Shown here one piece after another: positions 18,194 to 28,000 of a DNA stretch of 64,000 bases. The notes below the pieces were generated by a model. The model did not search any database. It was not told where the DNA came from and saw only the letters and a list, made by a program, of their open reading frames with translations. The DNA is taken from assembly GCA_016213845.1 (NCBI GenBank), contig JACQZN010000096.1, positions 1 to 64,000 on the forward strand. The letters run 5' to 3'. How positions within the stretch are numbered: the first letter of the stretch is position 1; every line of letters starts with the position of its first letter. The stretch comes from Candidatus Wallbacteria bacterium (GTDB lineage Bacteria > Muiribacteriota > UBA6191 > JACPRK01). Both the position numbers and the translations under genes were made by a program.

Positions 18194-18360
18194 TCGCGGA
18201 GGCGGCGGGATGACGCACGGCTGCGCGGAAATCCTGTGGCGTCTACCTGTACCGGGTTTTTTTGAAAAAACCCGGTACAGGTAGACGCCACGGGATTTCC
18301 CGTCGCGCCTGCGACGCGGTAGTGCGCCAGCGCGGAGGCGCCGCGATGATGCACGGCTGC
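18194..18360. repeat. Composite repeat: 36-bp inverted repeat flanked by 31-bp direct repeats
   Basis: Arms 18227-18262 and 18265-18300 form a near-perfect palindrome (one mismatch) with a 2-nt centre in a T7/A6 tract. Outside it, 18194-18224 and 18330-18360 are direct repeats (27 of 31 identical). The 28-nt core of the right arm (18267-18294, containing CCCGGTACAGGTAGACGCCA) recurs exactly at 39130-39157. The rest of the 414-nt gap 18139-18552 holds no convincing gene, only the sigma54-like promoter listed separately. Confidence 0.8.
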
Positions 18361-18487
18361 AACATGGCCGTGCGCGGGCGCAACGCCGCAGAGGGCATCG
18401 CCTGGCAGCATGCGGCCGGGCACGAAAACGGCTTGATGCTGTGTTCATGCGGCTTCTGGTGGCCTGAGGGACGGAGGCGAGGGCGGG

Positions 18488-18503
18488 TGGCACGGACGTT
18501 GTA
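18488..18503 (+). promoter_or_regulatory. Sigma54-like -24/-12 promoter
   Basis: TGGCACG-N4-TTGTA matches the consensus TGGCACG-N4-TTGCA at all but one base (T for C in the -12 dinucleotide). The predicted start would be near 18513, giving a ~40-nt leader with a GAGGAGGAG Shine-Dalgarno before ATG 18553. An NtrC-type activator gene lies just upstream. Confidence 0.55.
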
Positions 18504-18552
18504 CAGGAGGAGGCGCAAACCACTGGACCCAACCACCCCGAGGAGGAGACCG

Positions 18553-18933
18553 ATGAACCGAAAACTGGCGACGATGGCATTTCTGGCGGCGGCCCTGACG
18601 GCCGTTGCGGCCCAGGCCCAGGATCGGCTCGCGCTCGCCGCGGAGGTCCCCGCCCAGGTCGAGTGGAGCGCCCCTTCGGCGGCGGCGAGCTTCCGGACGG
18701 CGGCGCCGGTCTACCCCTCCCGTGGCGAACGGGCCAGCGCCCCCCGGCCAGCGGCCGCCCCGACCCGTCAGACGCCCCCTGTCCAGGGGACCCGGACCCC
18801 GGCTGACGGCAGCGGCCAGGTGACGGGAATCGAGGCGCTCAAGTGGATCTACGCAGTGGTGACCAGCCACGACTCGAAGACCTGCGAGGGCCACGCCAGG
18901 GGCGTCCAGATCAACTTCGGAATGCCCTACTAG
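18553..18933 (+). CDS. Small secreted protein of unknown function
   Basis: 126 aa. The ATG follows an AGGAGGAG Shine-Dalgarno at 18541-18548, and the frame is open upstream only by chance. Signal peptide: MNRKLATMAFLAAALTAVAA then QAQ. The mature part is Ala/Pro/Arg-rich and proline-spaced up to about residue 90, then ends in a compact segment (GIEALKWIYAVVTSHDSKTC, then EGHARGVQINFGMPY) with a single Cys. I do not recognise a family. It probably lies under sigma54 control (promoter 18488), so it may be an output of the adjacent two-component pair. Confidence 0.65.
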   Translation: MNRKLATMAFLAAALTAVAAQAQDRLALAAEVPAQVEWSAPSAAASFRTAAPVYPSRGERASAPRPAAAPTRQTPPVQGTRTPADGSGQVTGIEALKWIYAVVTSHDSKTCEGHARGVQINFGMPY

Positions 18934-18986
18934 GGCCCACCACAGGGCCGCGGGTAATGGCCAGCCCTGGGCCCGTCCGATGATCC

Positions 18987-21815
18987 ATGCGGCACGTGAG
19001 TACTTGCATCGTCGGCCGCGGATCGATCGGAAAGTGGGTGCCCCAGCCCGCAGACCGGCGGGTATCGCCGCGCCTGGAGAGGGCGGCGCTCGTGGTCGCC
19101 GCGCTGCTGGCGGCCGCGCTGCCGGTCCGGGGGGCGCCGCCACAGATGGTGGCCACCGTGGCCCTGGCTTCGGAGGCCCGGAGTACGCCGCGCCAGGGCG
19201 GACCCTCGTCGAAGGATGCGCTGGAAGTCGCGGCTGCGTACCGACGGGCCCAGGCCCACGATCAGGCTTTCACGGTCCTGGGCGAAGCGCTCGAGGCGCG
19301 CGGATTTACTCCCGAGCTGGCACAGGCCGTGGTCGACACGGCGCTGGCTTCCGACGATCCCGATTCGGGCCTGGAGCTGGCCGCCCGGCTGCCGGGTCTG
19401 GCGGGGCGCGCCCTGTCGGCCCATCTCACCTTGGCCACCACGGACCGGGCGCCCAGTGTCGACCTGGAGGCCCTACTCCACGAACCGCTGGCGCCCGCGG
19501 CACCCGGAGTCGATCGCGTCTACGAACACCTCGAAGCGGTAGCGAATCGCCACCTCAAAGAGGGGCCGCGAGGGCAGGCCCTCTTGCTCTGGCTGCTGGC
19601 GCGCGCGCGGGCCGGGTTGGACTGGCGGCCCCAGCTTGCCCGGCTTCTGGCCGGCCCCCAGTCCTGGCGGCGGCATCTCGACCGGGTGCTGCTGGCGGCC
19701 GACCCGCTCTCGGGTGAGGGCGGCGACTTCTGGAACCTGGCCACGCGCTACTGGGAGGCCCTGGGCACCGATGAAACTGCGGGGACGTCGCACCCGAGAC
19801 GCCGGGGGAAGTCGGAGGCGCCGACCCAGACCGCCACGGCGGCCTTCGGCAGGCTCTGCGAGGAGTTTCAGAATCGGGCCGCCCTGTCGCCGCAGAGTGC
19901 AGGTCCGGCCGCGGCCGTCATGGCGCTCCGGGCGCGGATGGGTGACCGCGGCGGGGCCGCACTCTGGGCACGCAGGGCGGCAGCCGCCGCGCGCGCGGGG
20001 GCGGCACCTTCGCTTGCGGCCACGCTGCGCCTGGCAGACCTCATGGGACGTGCGGGGCTGGCCGAGGAAGGATGCAGCCTGCTGGGGTCGATGGAGCACG
20101 CGCAGCTCGCGTCGGTAGCCGGGGGGGCCCGCCCCGCCAGCCCAAGGTCGTCGGAGGCGGCCGCCCAGCTCTTCGTGGGGCTCGCCTCGCTGTCGATCCT
20201 CGATCGTCGTGACGAGCGGGCCTTCGAGCACCTTCGGCGCGCGCTCGATATGCCCGGCGATCCCGCGCCTGCATTTGCCTGCCTGGAGCGGCTGGGGACG
20301 CTTCCCGCGCACCGGGAGCGCGCGGTGGCGATGCTCGTGTCGACGACTTCGCAGGCGGTGCGGGCCTGGACCACGGCCGCGCGCATCCTGGAGCGCGCGG
20401 GCGATAGGGACGCTGCGCTCGGGCTCTACCGGCGGGTCTTGGACGTTTGGGCGGTGCCGGCCGCGGGCCGCTTGCCTGAGCCCGCGGCGCACCCCTACTT
20501 GAGGGCGGCCTGGCTCGAATCGGCTGGGGGACGCGGCGCGGCAGCCCTGGACGTTCTGGCGGCCGGCCTGCGAGCGCTCCCGGGAGAGCCGCGGCTGATC
20601 GCCGAACTGCTGCGCCAGACGGATGGCCTGGGGCGAGCGGACCTCACACTCGCCACGCTGGCGCGGCTTCATCCGTCGCCTCCCACCCGGACCGAATGGC
20701 TGGGTCCGCTTCTCGAGGAGCTGGAAGCGCGAGCAAAGACCTCGAGCGAGCGATCGGCTCTTTCGACTCTCTTGACCGATTGGCTCGAGCAGCCGGGGGC
20801 CGCCGCGCCGGAGATCCGGATTGCGCTCGGGACCCAGGAACTGGCGCTCGCGCACAGCGCGCGGGCGGCTTCCGCGGTCGAACCGTGCCTGGCGCGCCCC
20901 CCGGGCTCGCTCATCTGGACGCGAAAGCTCCTCGAAGTCCTCAGGCTTTCGTCGCCGTCCGGGTTCCCGGCCACGGCAGCTGCGCGGGTGCTACCGGCCG
21001 GTGCAGGGGGACGCGCCCTGTACTTCCAGGCCCGCGCGCGTTCGCTGGCCGCCGAGAAGCGGACGACCGCCGCGGCCCACGCCGGACTGCTAGCCCTGGA
21101 CGCCGATCCCGGCTCGCCGTCCATCTGCGCCGACCTGGTGCGCTGGGTCCGGGCGTACCCCTCGCCCGGCTACCTGATGGGCGCCTTTACGCTCAAGACG
21201 CGGGGCAACCCGCTCTACGCACCCTTCCAGGCCAGATACCACGTCGCCGACAAGGACTTCTCGACTGCCCGTTCCTACTACCGGCCGGCAATCCGCGCCT
21301 TTCCGGACGACCTCGCGCTGCGGCTGGAGTACGCCCGATTCCTGACAGATCAGGGCGACGACAAGGCCGCGGCGCAGGTCTACCTGGGCGTCGGCGAGCG
21401 GATGGGCTACCGCTACGACCGCTGCTGGGGGCCGCCGCTCATCCGGATAGCGCTGGCCCGCCGGGACACGACAGCGTTCCTGGAGCCCTTCTCGCGCTGG
21501 CTGCTGGAAGACGAAGCGCTGGACTCCGGCATCCTCCGCAGTTTTCTGCGTCTGTCGAAGCAGGCCGATCTGCTGGAGGCCGCAGCCGAGCTGCTCGCCC
21601 GGCTGGCCGGGGCAGAGCCACGCCTGGTCACCCTGCACGAAGCGCTGGCGCTCGTGTCGGAGGCCCTCGCCAGGCCGGCCGACGCCGCGCGCGCGCTCGA
21701 AGCCCGCGAGGCCTCGGCGCGCCAGCCGGACGCCCGTCTGGCCGGCGTGCACCTGGCGGACCTTTTCACTCCAGATCCCACGCCGCTCCCCTCCCCCGCG
21801 CGCGCGGGCGACTGA
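18987..21815 (+). CDS. Large secreted TPR-like protein
   Basis: 942 aa as drawn from ATG 18987. The N-terminus has a delayed hydrophobic segment (about residues 31-50, AALVVAALLAAALPVRGA), so the true start may be a downstream GTG or TTG. The remainder is almost entirely short alpha-helical pairs rich in Ala, Leu and Arg with TPR-like spacing (for example AYRRAQAHDQAFTVLGEAL, AARILERAGDRDAALGLYRR and FSTARSYYRPAIRAFPDDLA). It is probably a periplasmic scaffold of TPR/Sel1-like repeats. It is convergent with the HEAT-PQQ gene, with only 7 nt between the stops. Confidence 0.65.
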   Translation: MRHVSTCIVGRGSIGKWVPQPADRRVSPRLERAALVVAALLAAALPVRGAPPQMVATVALASEARSTPRQGGPSSKDALEVAAAYRRAQAHDQAFTVLGEALEARGFTPELAQAVVDTALASDDPDSGLELAARLPGLAGRALSAHLTLATTDRAPSVDLEALLHEPLAPAAPGVDRVYEHLEAVANRHLKEGPRGQALLLWLLARARAGLDWRPQLARLLAGPQSWRRHLDRVLLAADPLSGEGGDFWNLATRYWEALGTDETAGTSHPRRRGKSEAPTQTATAAFGRLCEEFQNRAALSPQSAGPAAAVMALRARMGDRGGAALWARRAAAAARAGAAPSLAATLRLADLMGRAGLAEEGCSLLGSMEHAQLASVAGGARPASPRSSEAAAQLFVGLASLSILDRRDERAFEHLRRALDMPGDPAPAFACLERLGTLPAHRERAVAMLVSTTSQAVRAWTTAARILERAGDRDAALGLYRRVLDVWAVPAAGRLPEPAAHPYLRAAWLESAGGRGAAALDVLAAGLRALPGEPRLIAELLRQTDGLGRADLTLATLARLHPSPPTRTEWLGPLLEELEARAKTSSERSALSTLLTDWLEQPGAAAPEIRIALGTQELALAHSARAASAVEPCLARPPGSLIWTRKLLEVLRLSSPSGFPATAAARVLPAGAGGRALYFQARARSLAAEKRTTAAAHAGLLALDADPGSPSICADLVRWVRAYPSPGYLMGAFTLKTRGNPLYAPFQARYHVADKDFSTARSYYRPAIRAFPDDLALRLEYARFLTDQGDDKAAAQVYLGVGERMGYRYDRCWGPPLIRIALARRDTTAFLEPFSRWLLEDEALDSGILRSFLRLSKQADLLEAAAELLARLAGAEPRLVTLHEALALVSEALARPADAARALEAREASARQPDARLAGVHLADLFTPDPTPLPSPARAGD

Positions 21816-21822
21816 GGGCCGC

Positions 21823-24800
21823 CTACTGAGGCTCGGGCACGCGCAGCGCCAGGAGCCCCTTATCCGTGGAGGCGTAGATCGCTTCGGCGTCCGCCGCGAG
21901 GTCGAGGACTTCGCCCTCGAACCCGGAGACCAGCGCCGACTTTCCGGTCTGAAGCCACAGCAGCGAGATCGCACTGCGCTCCGGGGACCAGAGGAAGCGT
22001 TCGCCCGAGACCTGGGGGAACGCCGCGCGGCGCCCCAGGTCGTGGCTGGCCACGGGCACGCCGCCGTCTGCGGAGAGCAGGTGAAGCTTGTTGCCCCAGA
22101 CGAAGGCAATCTGGTTGCCCACCACGTACGGGCCAGCCGTCGGAGGCTCTCCCTCCGCCAGCGTCTGGCTCCAGACGAGCTTGCCCATGGGGTCCAGCGC
22201 CATCACCGAGCGGCCCGCTATGGCCACCACGCGGTCCCCGAGCGCCGCCGGTCCGGGCGCGGGCAGGAAGGGGGCCTCGCCCCGGTACTCCCAGAGCTTC
22301 TTTCCGGAAGCTCGCTCGATGGCCACCAGCCGCTCGCCTGCCACCGCCACCTCCGTCACGGGGGTCAACAGGAGCGCCTGACCCTCGCCCGGGCCGACCT
22401 CGTCGCGGCGCAAGAGCGTGCCGCGGTGCGGGTCCAGGAGCAAGACGGAGACACCGCTCGGAGGCGTCGAAACCAGAACGAAGAGCGCGTCGGGCGCGGC
22501 CTCGGGGCGCGCGAGGATCTGGCCCGGCACCTGCACCGAGAGCGCCCGCTCGCCCGTGTCCTGGCGATAGGCCAGCAGGGTACCGCTGTCTCCGGCCACG
22601 TAGACCAGATCGTTGGCCGCCACGGGCGCGTGCATCTCCCGGCGTCCCGGGCTGGCCTCCCAGAAGACGCCTCCGTTCTTCTTGCGGTATGCGATGACCT
22701 TCCCTCCGGGCTCGGCCGCAAGCAGGAACTCGCCCGCGGGCGCCAGCCGGGCGGCGGGCGCGCGGCCCTTGCGCCAGAGCACGGGACCGCTCTTCGACGG
22801 CACCAGTAGCCAGGCCGCAGCCATCAGCATGACCGCCAGCGCCAGCGCGCCCCAGACCATCGGCGGTACCGACTCCCAGAACGGCGGCCGCAGCGGCTCC
22901 TGGGCCCGCATCCGGCGGTTGTCGCGCTCGAGCTCGATGGAGAACACGGCCTGGCAGAGGTCCTTGAGGCCGGGATCGTCGACCTTGCCGGACTGGAACA
23001 GGACCAGGACCCGTTCGCCCAGGCCGTGGACCTGCTCGCGCCGCAGAGAGATGCTGTCCACCACGTCCTCGCCCCGGTCCAGACGCTGGGAGGCGTCGCG
23101 GATTCGATCGCGGAAGGTGGCCAGCTCGGGCAGGAAGTCGGGCGCCTCCTTCATCTTCTTGTAGGCAGCCAGCCCCAGCGAAGCGATGAGCCCGCGCCGC
23201 TTCTCCTCGAGGTCGGTCTCCGCGGCGATCGCCTCGGCGCGGACGCGCACGCGCGCATCGCGGTCCTTGGTGGCGAGCCGGATGCGGTTGCGTGCCCGGG
23301 CGTCGGGGAACTCGGCCAGCTTCTCGAGCGCGTCTAGCCGGATCTGCGGATCGGTGTCGTTCATCCGCAGCAAGAGCACCGGCAGCGAGTCGCGCGTCCA
23401 GCGGCCGCTCACGCCGCGCTCGCGGTACTTCTCGTGCAGCTCGCGGGCCAGCTTGTTGGTGCGGCCCAGCACCTCCAGCACCTTGAGGACCTTGAGCTGG
23501 ATCTCCTGGCTCTTGTTCTGGAGGCCGATCTCGAGGATCTCGACGATCTGCTCGGTGCCGATCTCCTTCAGGGCGAAGAGGGCGGAGTCGGCCAGCAGCG
23601 GGTCGGGAGCGAGCAGCATCTCCTTGAGCGTGCCGAAGGCGCGGTCGGAGTCCTTGGCGGCCACGACGCGGGCGGCGTTGGCGCGGACGCGGTTGTTCGG
23701 GTCCGTCAGCAGCGGCTCCACCAACGAGTAGATCGAGGGAAGGCCGGTGGCGGCCAGACCCTCGATGGCGTTGGCGCGGACACGCGCGTCGGCGTGCTGC
23801 AGATATCCGGCGAGCAACCCGACTTCGTCGGGGCCTCCGACCTTGCCTAGGGCCTTGACCAGGGTGGCGATGACGAACAGGTGGTCCTCGACGGCCAGCC
23901 GGTCGCGCAGGAGCCCCAGGGCTTCGGGAGCGGGCAGCTCGAGCGCGGCGGCGACCGCGTCGATCCGGTCGCGGAAGGGTTCTGCCGCCAGGCGGCGGGC
24001 GACTTCGGCGGCTGCGGGCGGCGCCGGCGGTTCGGAGGTGGTTGCGTCGAGGGCGGCGGCAGCAGCCTTGCACCCGCGGGATGCGAGCAGCTCGAGCGCC
24101 GCGCGCACCTTGGGTTGGAGCTCGCCGGTCTCCTTGCGGAGCATGCGGCGCAGCAGGTGCGCGGAGTCGTCGTCGCCCAGCTGGCCCAGCAGCCAGATGG
24201 CGGTGGCGCGCATCCAGACTTCCGGGGCGGTAGCCATGGCTTCGGCGCCCTTCATCGCGCGCGACCGGTCGAAGCGCGCCAGGGCCCGCAGGGCATTGCC
24301 TCGAGTGCGGTTGTCGGAGTCTTCCAGTCTGGGCTCCAGCAGCGGCTTCAGGCGCGGATCGGCCAGCTCGTCCAGCGCCTCGATGGCATTGGCGCGCACG
24401 CGGCCGTCAGGGTCTGCCAGGAACCGGGCGAGCAGCTCGAAGCTGTCGGGCCTCTTGAACCGGGCCACGGCCCGCACCAGGGTCGCCTTGACGCGCGGCT
24501 CGGGCTCATCCAGCAGGCGGTCCGCAAGAACGACGTAGATGGCCGGGTCGACCAGCTTGAAGGTGGCCACCGCGGCCTCGACCCGCCGCTCGGAGTCGGG
24601 AGCGGTCAGAAGCCTACGCCAGCCGGCAAGGTCGACGTCGTCGCCGGCGGCTTCTTCGAGGACTCTCTCCCAGTCCCCTTTGGGTTCGACCCGTTCCTGC
24701 CGTATCTTGTTCATGCCGACCCGAGCGAAGTAGCGAACGGCGGGCGAGGCGTCGCGCGTCATACGCTCGAGCAACGGCAGCACCTGCGGGTCGCCGCTCT

Positions 24801-24909
24801 GGGTCAAGCCGATGACGGCGAACTTTCGAACCTCCTCCATCTCGCTGGCGAGGTCGGCGACGTAGCGGTCCCGGGTTTCCATCTCTTGCATGAATGATTC
24901 CGGCCTCAT
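21823..24909 (-). CDS. HEAT-repeat / transmembrane / PQQ-like beta-propeller fusion protein
   Basis: 1028 aa from ATG 24909; the frame continues to 24963 and alternative ATGs lie at 24891 and 24882. About the first 550 residues are HEAT repeats of ~31 aa with the recurring phrase D....VRANAIEAL (seen at least ten times). A linker with a helical segment follows, then one membrane helix (about residues 682-704, MVWGALALAVMLMAAAWLLV), and then a C-terminal ~320-aa PQQ/Trp-docking-type propeller (repeated YR..G...W, LLDP..G.LL..., LDPMGKLVW, LLSADGG). With no signal peptide, the HEAT part should be cytoplasmic and the propeller outside the inner membrane. The function is unknown. Confidence 0.75.
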   Translation of the reverse strand: MRPESFMQEMETRDRYVADLASEMEEVRKFAVIGLTQSGDPQVLPLLERMTRDASPAVRYFARVGMNKIRQERVEPKGDWERVLEEAAGDDVDLAGWRRLLTAPDSERRVEAAVATFKLVDPAIYVVLADRLLDEPEPRVKATLVRAVARFKRPDSFELLARFLADPDGRVRANAIEALDELADPRLKPLLEPRLEDSDNRTRGNALRALARFDRSRAMKGAEAMATAPEVWMRATAIWLLGQLGDDDSAHLLRRMLRKETGELQPKVRAALELLASRGCKAAAAALDATTSEPPAPPAAAEVARRLAAEPFRDRIDAVAAALELPAPEALGLLRDRLAVEDHLFVIATLVKALGKVGGPDEVGLLAGYLQHADARVRANAIEGLAATGLPSIYSLVEPLLTDPNNRVRANAARVVAAKDSDRAFGTLKEMLLAPDPLLADSALFALKEIGTEQIVEILEIGLQNKSQEIQLKVLKVLEVLGRTNKLARELHEKYRERGVSGRWTRDSLPVLLLRMNDTDPQIRLDALEKLAEFPDARARNRIRLATKDRDARVRVRAEAIAAETDLEEKRRGLIASLGLAAYKKMKEAPDFLPELATFRDRIRDASQRLDRGEDVVDSISLRREQVHGLGERVLVLFQSGKVDDPGLKDLCQAVFSIELERDNRRMRAQEPLRPPFWESVPPMVWGALALAVMLMAAAWLLVPSKSGPVLWRKGRAPAARLAPAGEFLLAAEPGGKVIAYRKKNGGVFWEASPGRREMHAPVAANDLVYVAGDSGTLLAYRQDTGERALSVQVPGQILARPEAAPDALFVLVSTPPSGVSVLLLDPHRGTLLRRDEVGPGEGQALLLTPVTEVAVAGERLVAIERASGKKLWEYRGEAPFLPAPGPAALGDRVVAIAGRSVMALDPMGKLVWSQTLAEGEPPTAGPYVVGNQIAFVWGNKLHLLSADGGVPVASHDLGRRAAFPQVSGERFLWSPERSAISLLWLQTGKSALVSGFEGEVLDLAADAEAIYASTDKGLLALRVPEPQ

Positions 24910-25011
24910 GGTTAATACGCCAAGCGCACATCGCCAGGTGAGGCGGTGTCCGGGCATCGGCACGTTTCTTGATTATGAGGTCGGGGTCACTCCGTGTACT
25001 CTTCCTCGACA

Positions 25012-28000
25012 ATGAACCGATTGGTCTGGGCGCTCGTGGTCTCGTGGACAGCCTCGAGCCTCTTTGCCGCGCCGCCGGCCGGGCGCCGGGCCGCCGTGGC
25101 GAAGCTGACGCAGGAAGCGGGCGGCGGGGCGTTCGCCGAAGTCGAGGAGTCCTCCGGAACGGTGAGGAGGCTGCGGTGGCTGGCGGCACCTGCCGGCAAG
25201 GGCGGACCGCAAGCGGTGGCCCGATCGTTCCTGGAGCGGCACCGGGAGGCGTTCGGTGTCCTGTCCGGAAACCGTTCACTGCAGGAGCACCACACCCGGG
25301 ACAGCGTCGCGGGCCATCATGTCCGTTTCCGGCAGACTCTCGGAGGTCTGCCGGTACATGGCGCCTGGGTTACCGTCGACTTGGATAGGCTGGGGCGAGT
25401 TCGCGGGGTAGCCAATGACAGTTTGCCTCAGCTGGAGCTGGCGACCGGAACGCGCTCGATCTCTGCGAGCGCGGCACTCACGATCGCGCTGGCGCACCTT
25501 TCCGTGCGCGGAGTGCTCCGAGGCAAGACCGGTGCCGAGGCCGTGGCCTATCCAACCGGTAAGACGGCCCGCCCGGCCTGGCGGCTGACGATTCCGGCCC
25601 GGTCACCGCTGGGCGACTGGGAGGTGCTGGTCGATTCGATCGACGGTAGCGTGCTGGAGACGAGGAACAGGCTGCGGTTCGTGGACGGCGTCGGCCGGGT
25701 GTTCGACCCCAACGCGGTCGTCGCGGCGCGCTCGACCGCGCTCTTCGACAATGGAGACTCGGCCACATCGGTGCCCGACACGGCCTACAGCCTGGTGCCG
25801 CTCCTGGGGCTGGACGGCTCAGGAGCCCTGCGCGGCCAGTTCGCCAGCGTCTTTTCGCAGACCGCGGCCGGGGGCAACTCCGGAACGCTGACGCCGACCA
25901 ATGTGCCGAGCCTGCAGTTCCTCTTCAATCGGTCGGACCGGCGCTTCGAAGAGGTGATGGTCTACTACCATGTGGACGCCTCGCAGCGGTTCATCCAGAA
26001 CGAGCTGGGATTCCCCAACGTGATGAACCGGCAGCTCTCCGTCAACGCGCACGCATTTGGCGAGGACAACTCCTACTACAGCCCCGACACGAAGAGCCTG
26101 TCGTTCGGAGACGGCGGGGTCGACGACGCCGAGGACGGGGACGTCATCCGCCACGAGTACGGCCATGCCATCCAGGACGATCAGATCCCGGGCTTCGGCG
26201 CAGGTTCGCAAGCCAGGGCCCTGGGCGAGGGCTTCGGTGACATCTTCGCCGTTCTGAGCAGCTCGGCGGCGGGCCAGACCTTCAACTTGGAGGTCGTGGC
26301 CGACTGGGACGCGACGGCCTATTCGGGCCAGAACCCGCCTGCGCTGCGGCGAGTGGATGGCACCAAGATCTACCCGCGCGACATCCAGAACGAGGAGCAC
26401 CGGGACGGGGAAATCTGGTCGGGTGCGCTGTGGGATTGCCGCAAGAAGATCGGCGGCGCCGGGGCCGGGGACAGGACGATTCTTCGGCTGCTCCTGCAGA
26501 GCCACTTCAGCCTCACTCCGGCGGCCACCTTCCAGGACAACGCCAACGCCGTGCTGGCAGCGGACGCAGAGTTGAACGGCGGCACCAACATCGCAACGCT
26601 GCGCACGGTCTTCTCGCAACGGGGCATTCTTGCGGCCAGTACGGCGCCGGTGATCAGCTCGGCCTCGCCAAGGTCGTTCCTCAACCGCAGCCCCACCGAC
26701 ATCCTGGTGCTCGGGTTCGGTTTCACGGGGGCGACGGCCGTGTCGATGACGGCGGGAGCTCAGACCGTGACGCTGGCGCCGATCCAGGTCATCGACGATG
26801 GACACATCGTGGCGCGAGTCCCGGCCGGTCTTGCAGCCGGCTCCTACGTCGTGAACGTGTCGGTCGGCCAGAGCACGGGCAGCGGACCGGGGCGCTTTCA
26901 CGTCGACGACAGACCCGATTCGGCCTCGGAGGTCACGCTGTCCGACCGGATGGCGCCCAATGGTTCGGCCTCCGGCAACATCGGCGACGGGCGAGACTCC
27001 GATTGGTACGCGTTCCCCGTCCAGTTGGGAGCCTCTTACACGCTCAGGACCGTGGCGCCCAACGACCTGGACACGGTGTTGACGATCTTCGGGCCCGACG
27101 GCACCACGGAGCTGGCGACCAACGACGACATCTCGACGAGCGAGCACAACAGCCGCATCAGCGGCTTTCTGCCGGCCACCTCGGGGACCTACTTCGCGCG
27201 GGTAACGGGGTATGACGGGCGGGTGACGGGACCCTACTCCGTGCAGGTCTCGGGGCCGGGCGGAACAGACCTGTTGCTGAACACGTTCACCGGTCCCGCG
27301 GCGCTGACGGCGGGGCAGCCGGTGCCCCTGGTGGTGGACGTGAGGAACGTGGGCGATTCGGCGGCAGGTCCGTTCACGGTGGAGGTGCGCATGACGGCCG
27401 CGTCGAGCGGGGCCAGCTTCGTGCTGCAGAGCCTGGTGGTCGGGACGCTGTCTGCCGGTAGCGGCACGACACTCTCCTTCAGCACCGACTCGCTGCCGAG
27501 ACTCCTGTTTCCGGGGGCGTACACGCTGAGCGCCAGCGCGGACGTCGCGGGCGTGGTGGCAGAGCTGGACGAGGGGAACAACCGGCGCTCGCTTGCAAGC
27601 CTGACCCTGGCGTCACCGACGGCCGCGGCGGGATTCACGCTCGACCTGAAGGCCGGGCTCAACCTCGTGGCGCTGGAGCGGCAACCATTCACGAGCTCCG
27701 GCGCGCCGTACCGGGCCTCCGACCTTGCGCGCGAGCTCGGAGCCTCGTTCGTGGTGCGCGTGACCGGAAGTCCCGGCGGTGAGGGCCGGCTGGAGTTGCA
27801 CGATCCGGCGGGCGGCAGCGCGGACTTCGTGCTCGACGGGAACCAGGGCTACCTGGTCGGCCTGCCATCGGACACGTTCCGGACACTGGACGGCATCGCC
27901 TGGCCGGCGGGGACGGAGCTCGTCGGTCTGCGCCGTGGCATCAACATCCTGGCATACCCCTTCGGCGTACCGGTGGGCGAAGGCCCCCAGCAGCTCCTGG

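Noticed and set aside
18262-18552. Upstream part of the frame before the 126-aa secreted protein
   Set aside because: It lies in palindromic repeat DNA and the sigma54-like promoter; the internal ATG 18553 has the Shine-Dalgarno and signal peptide.
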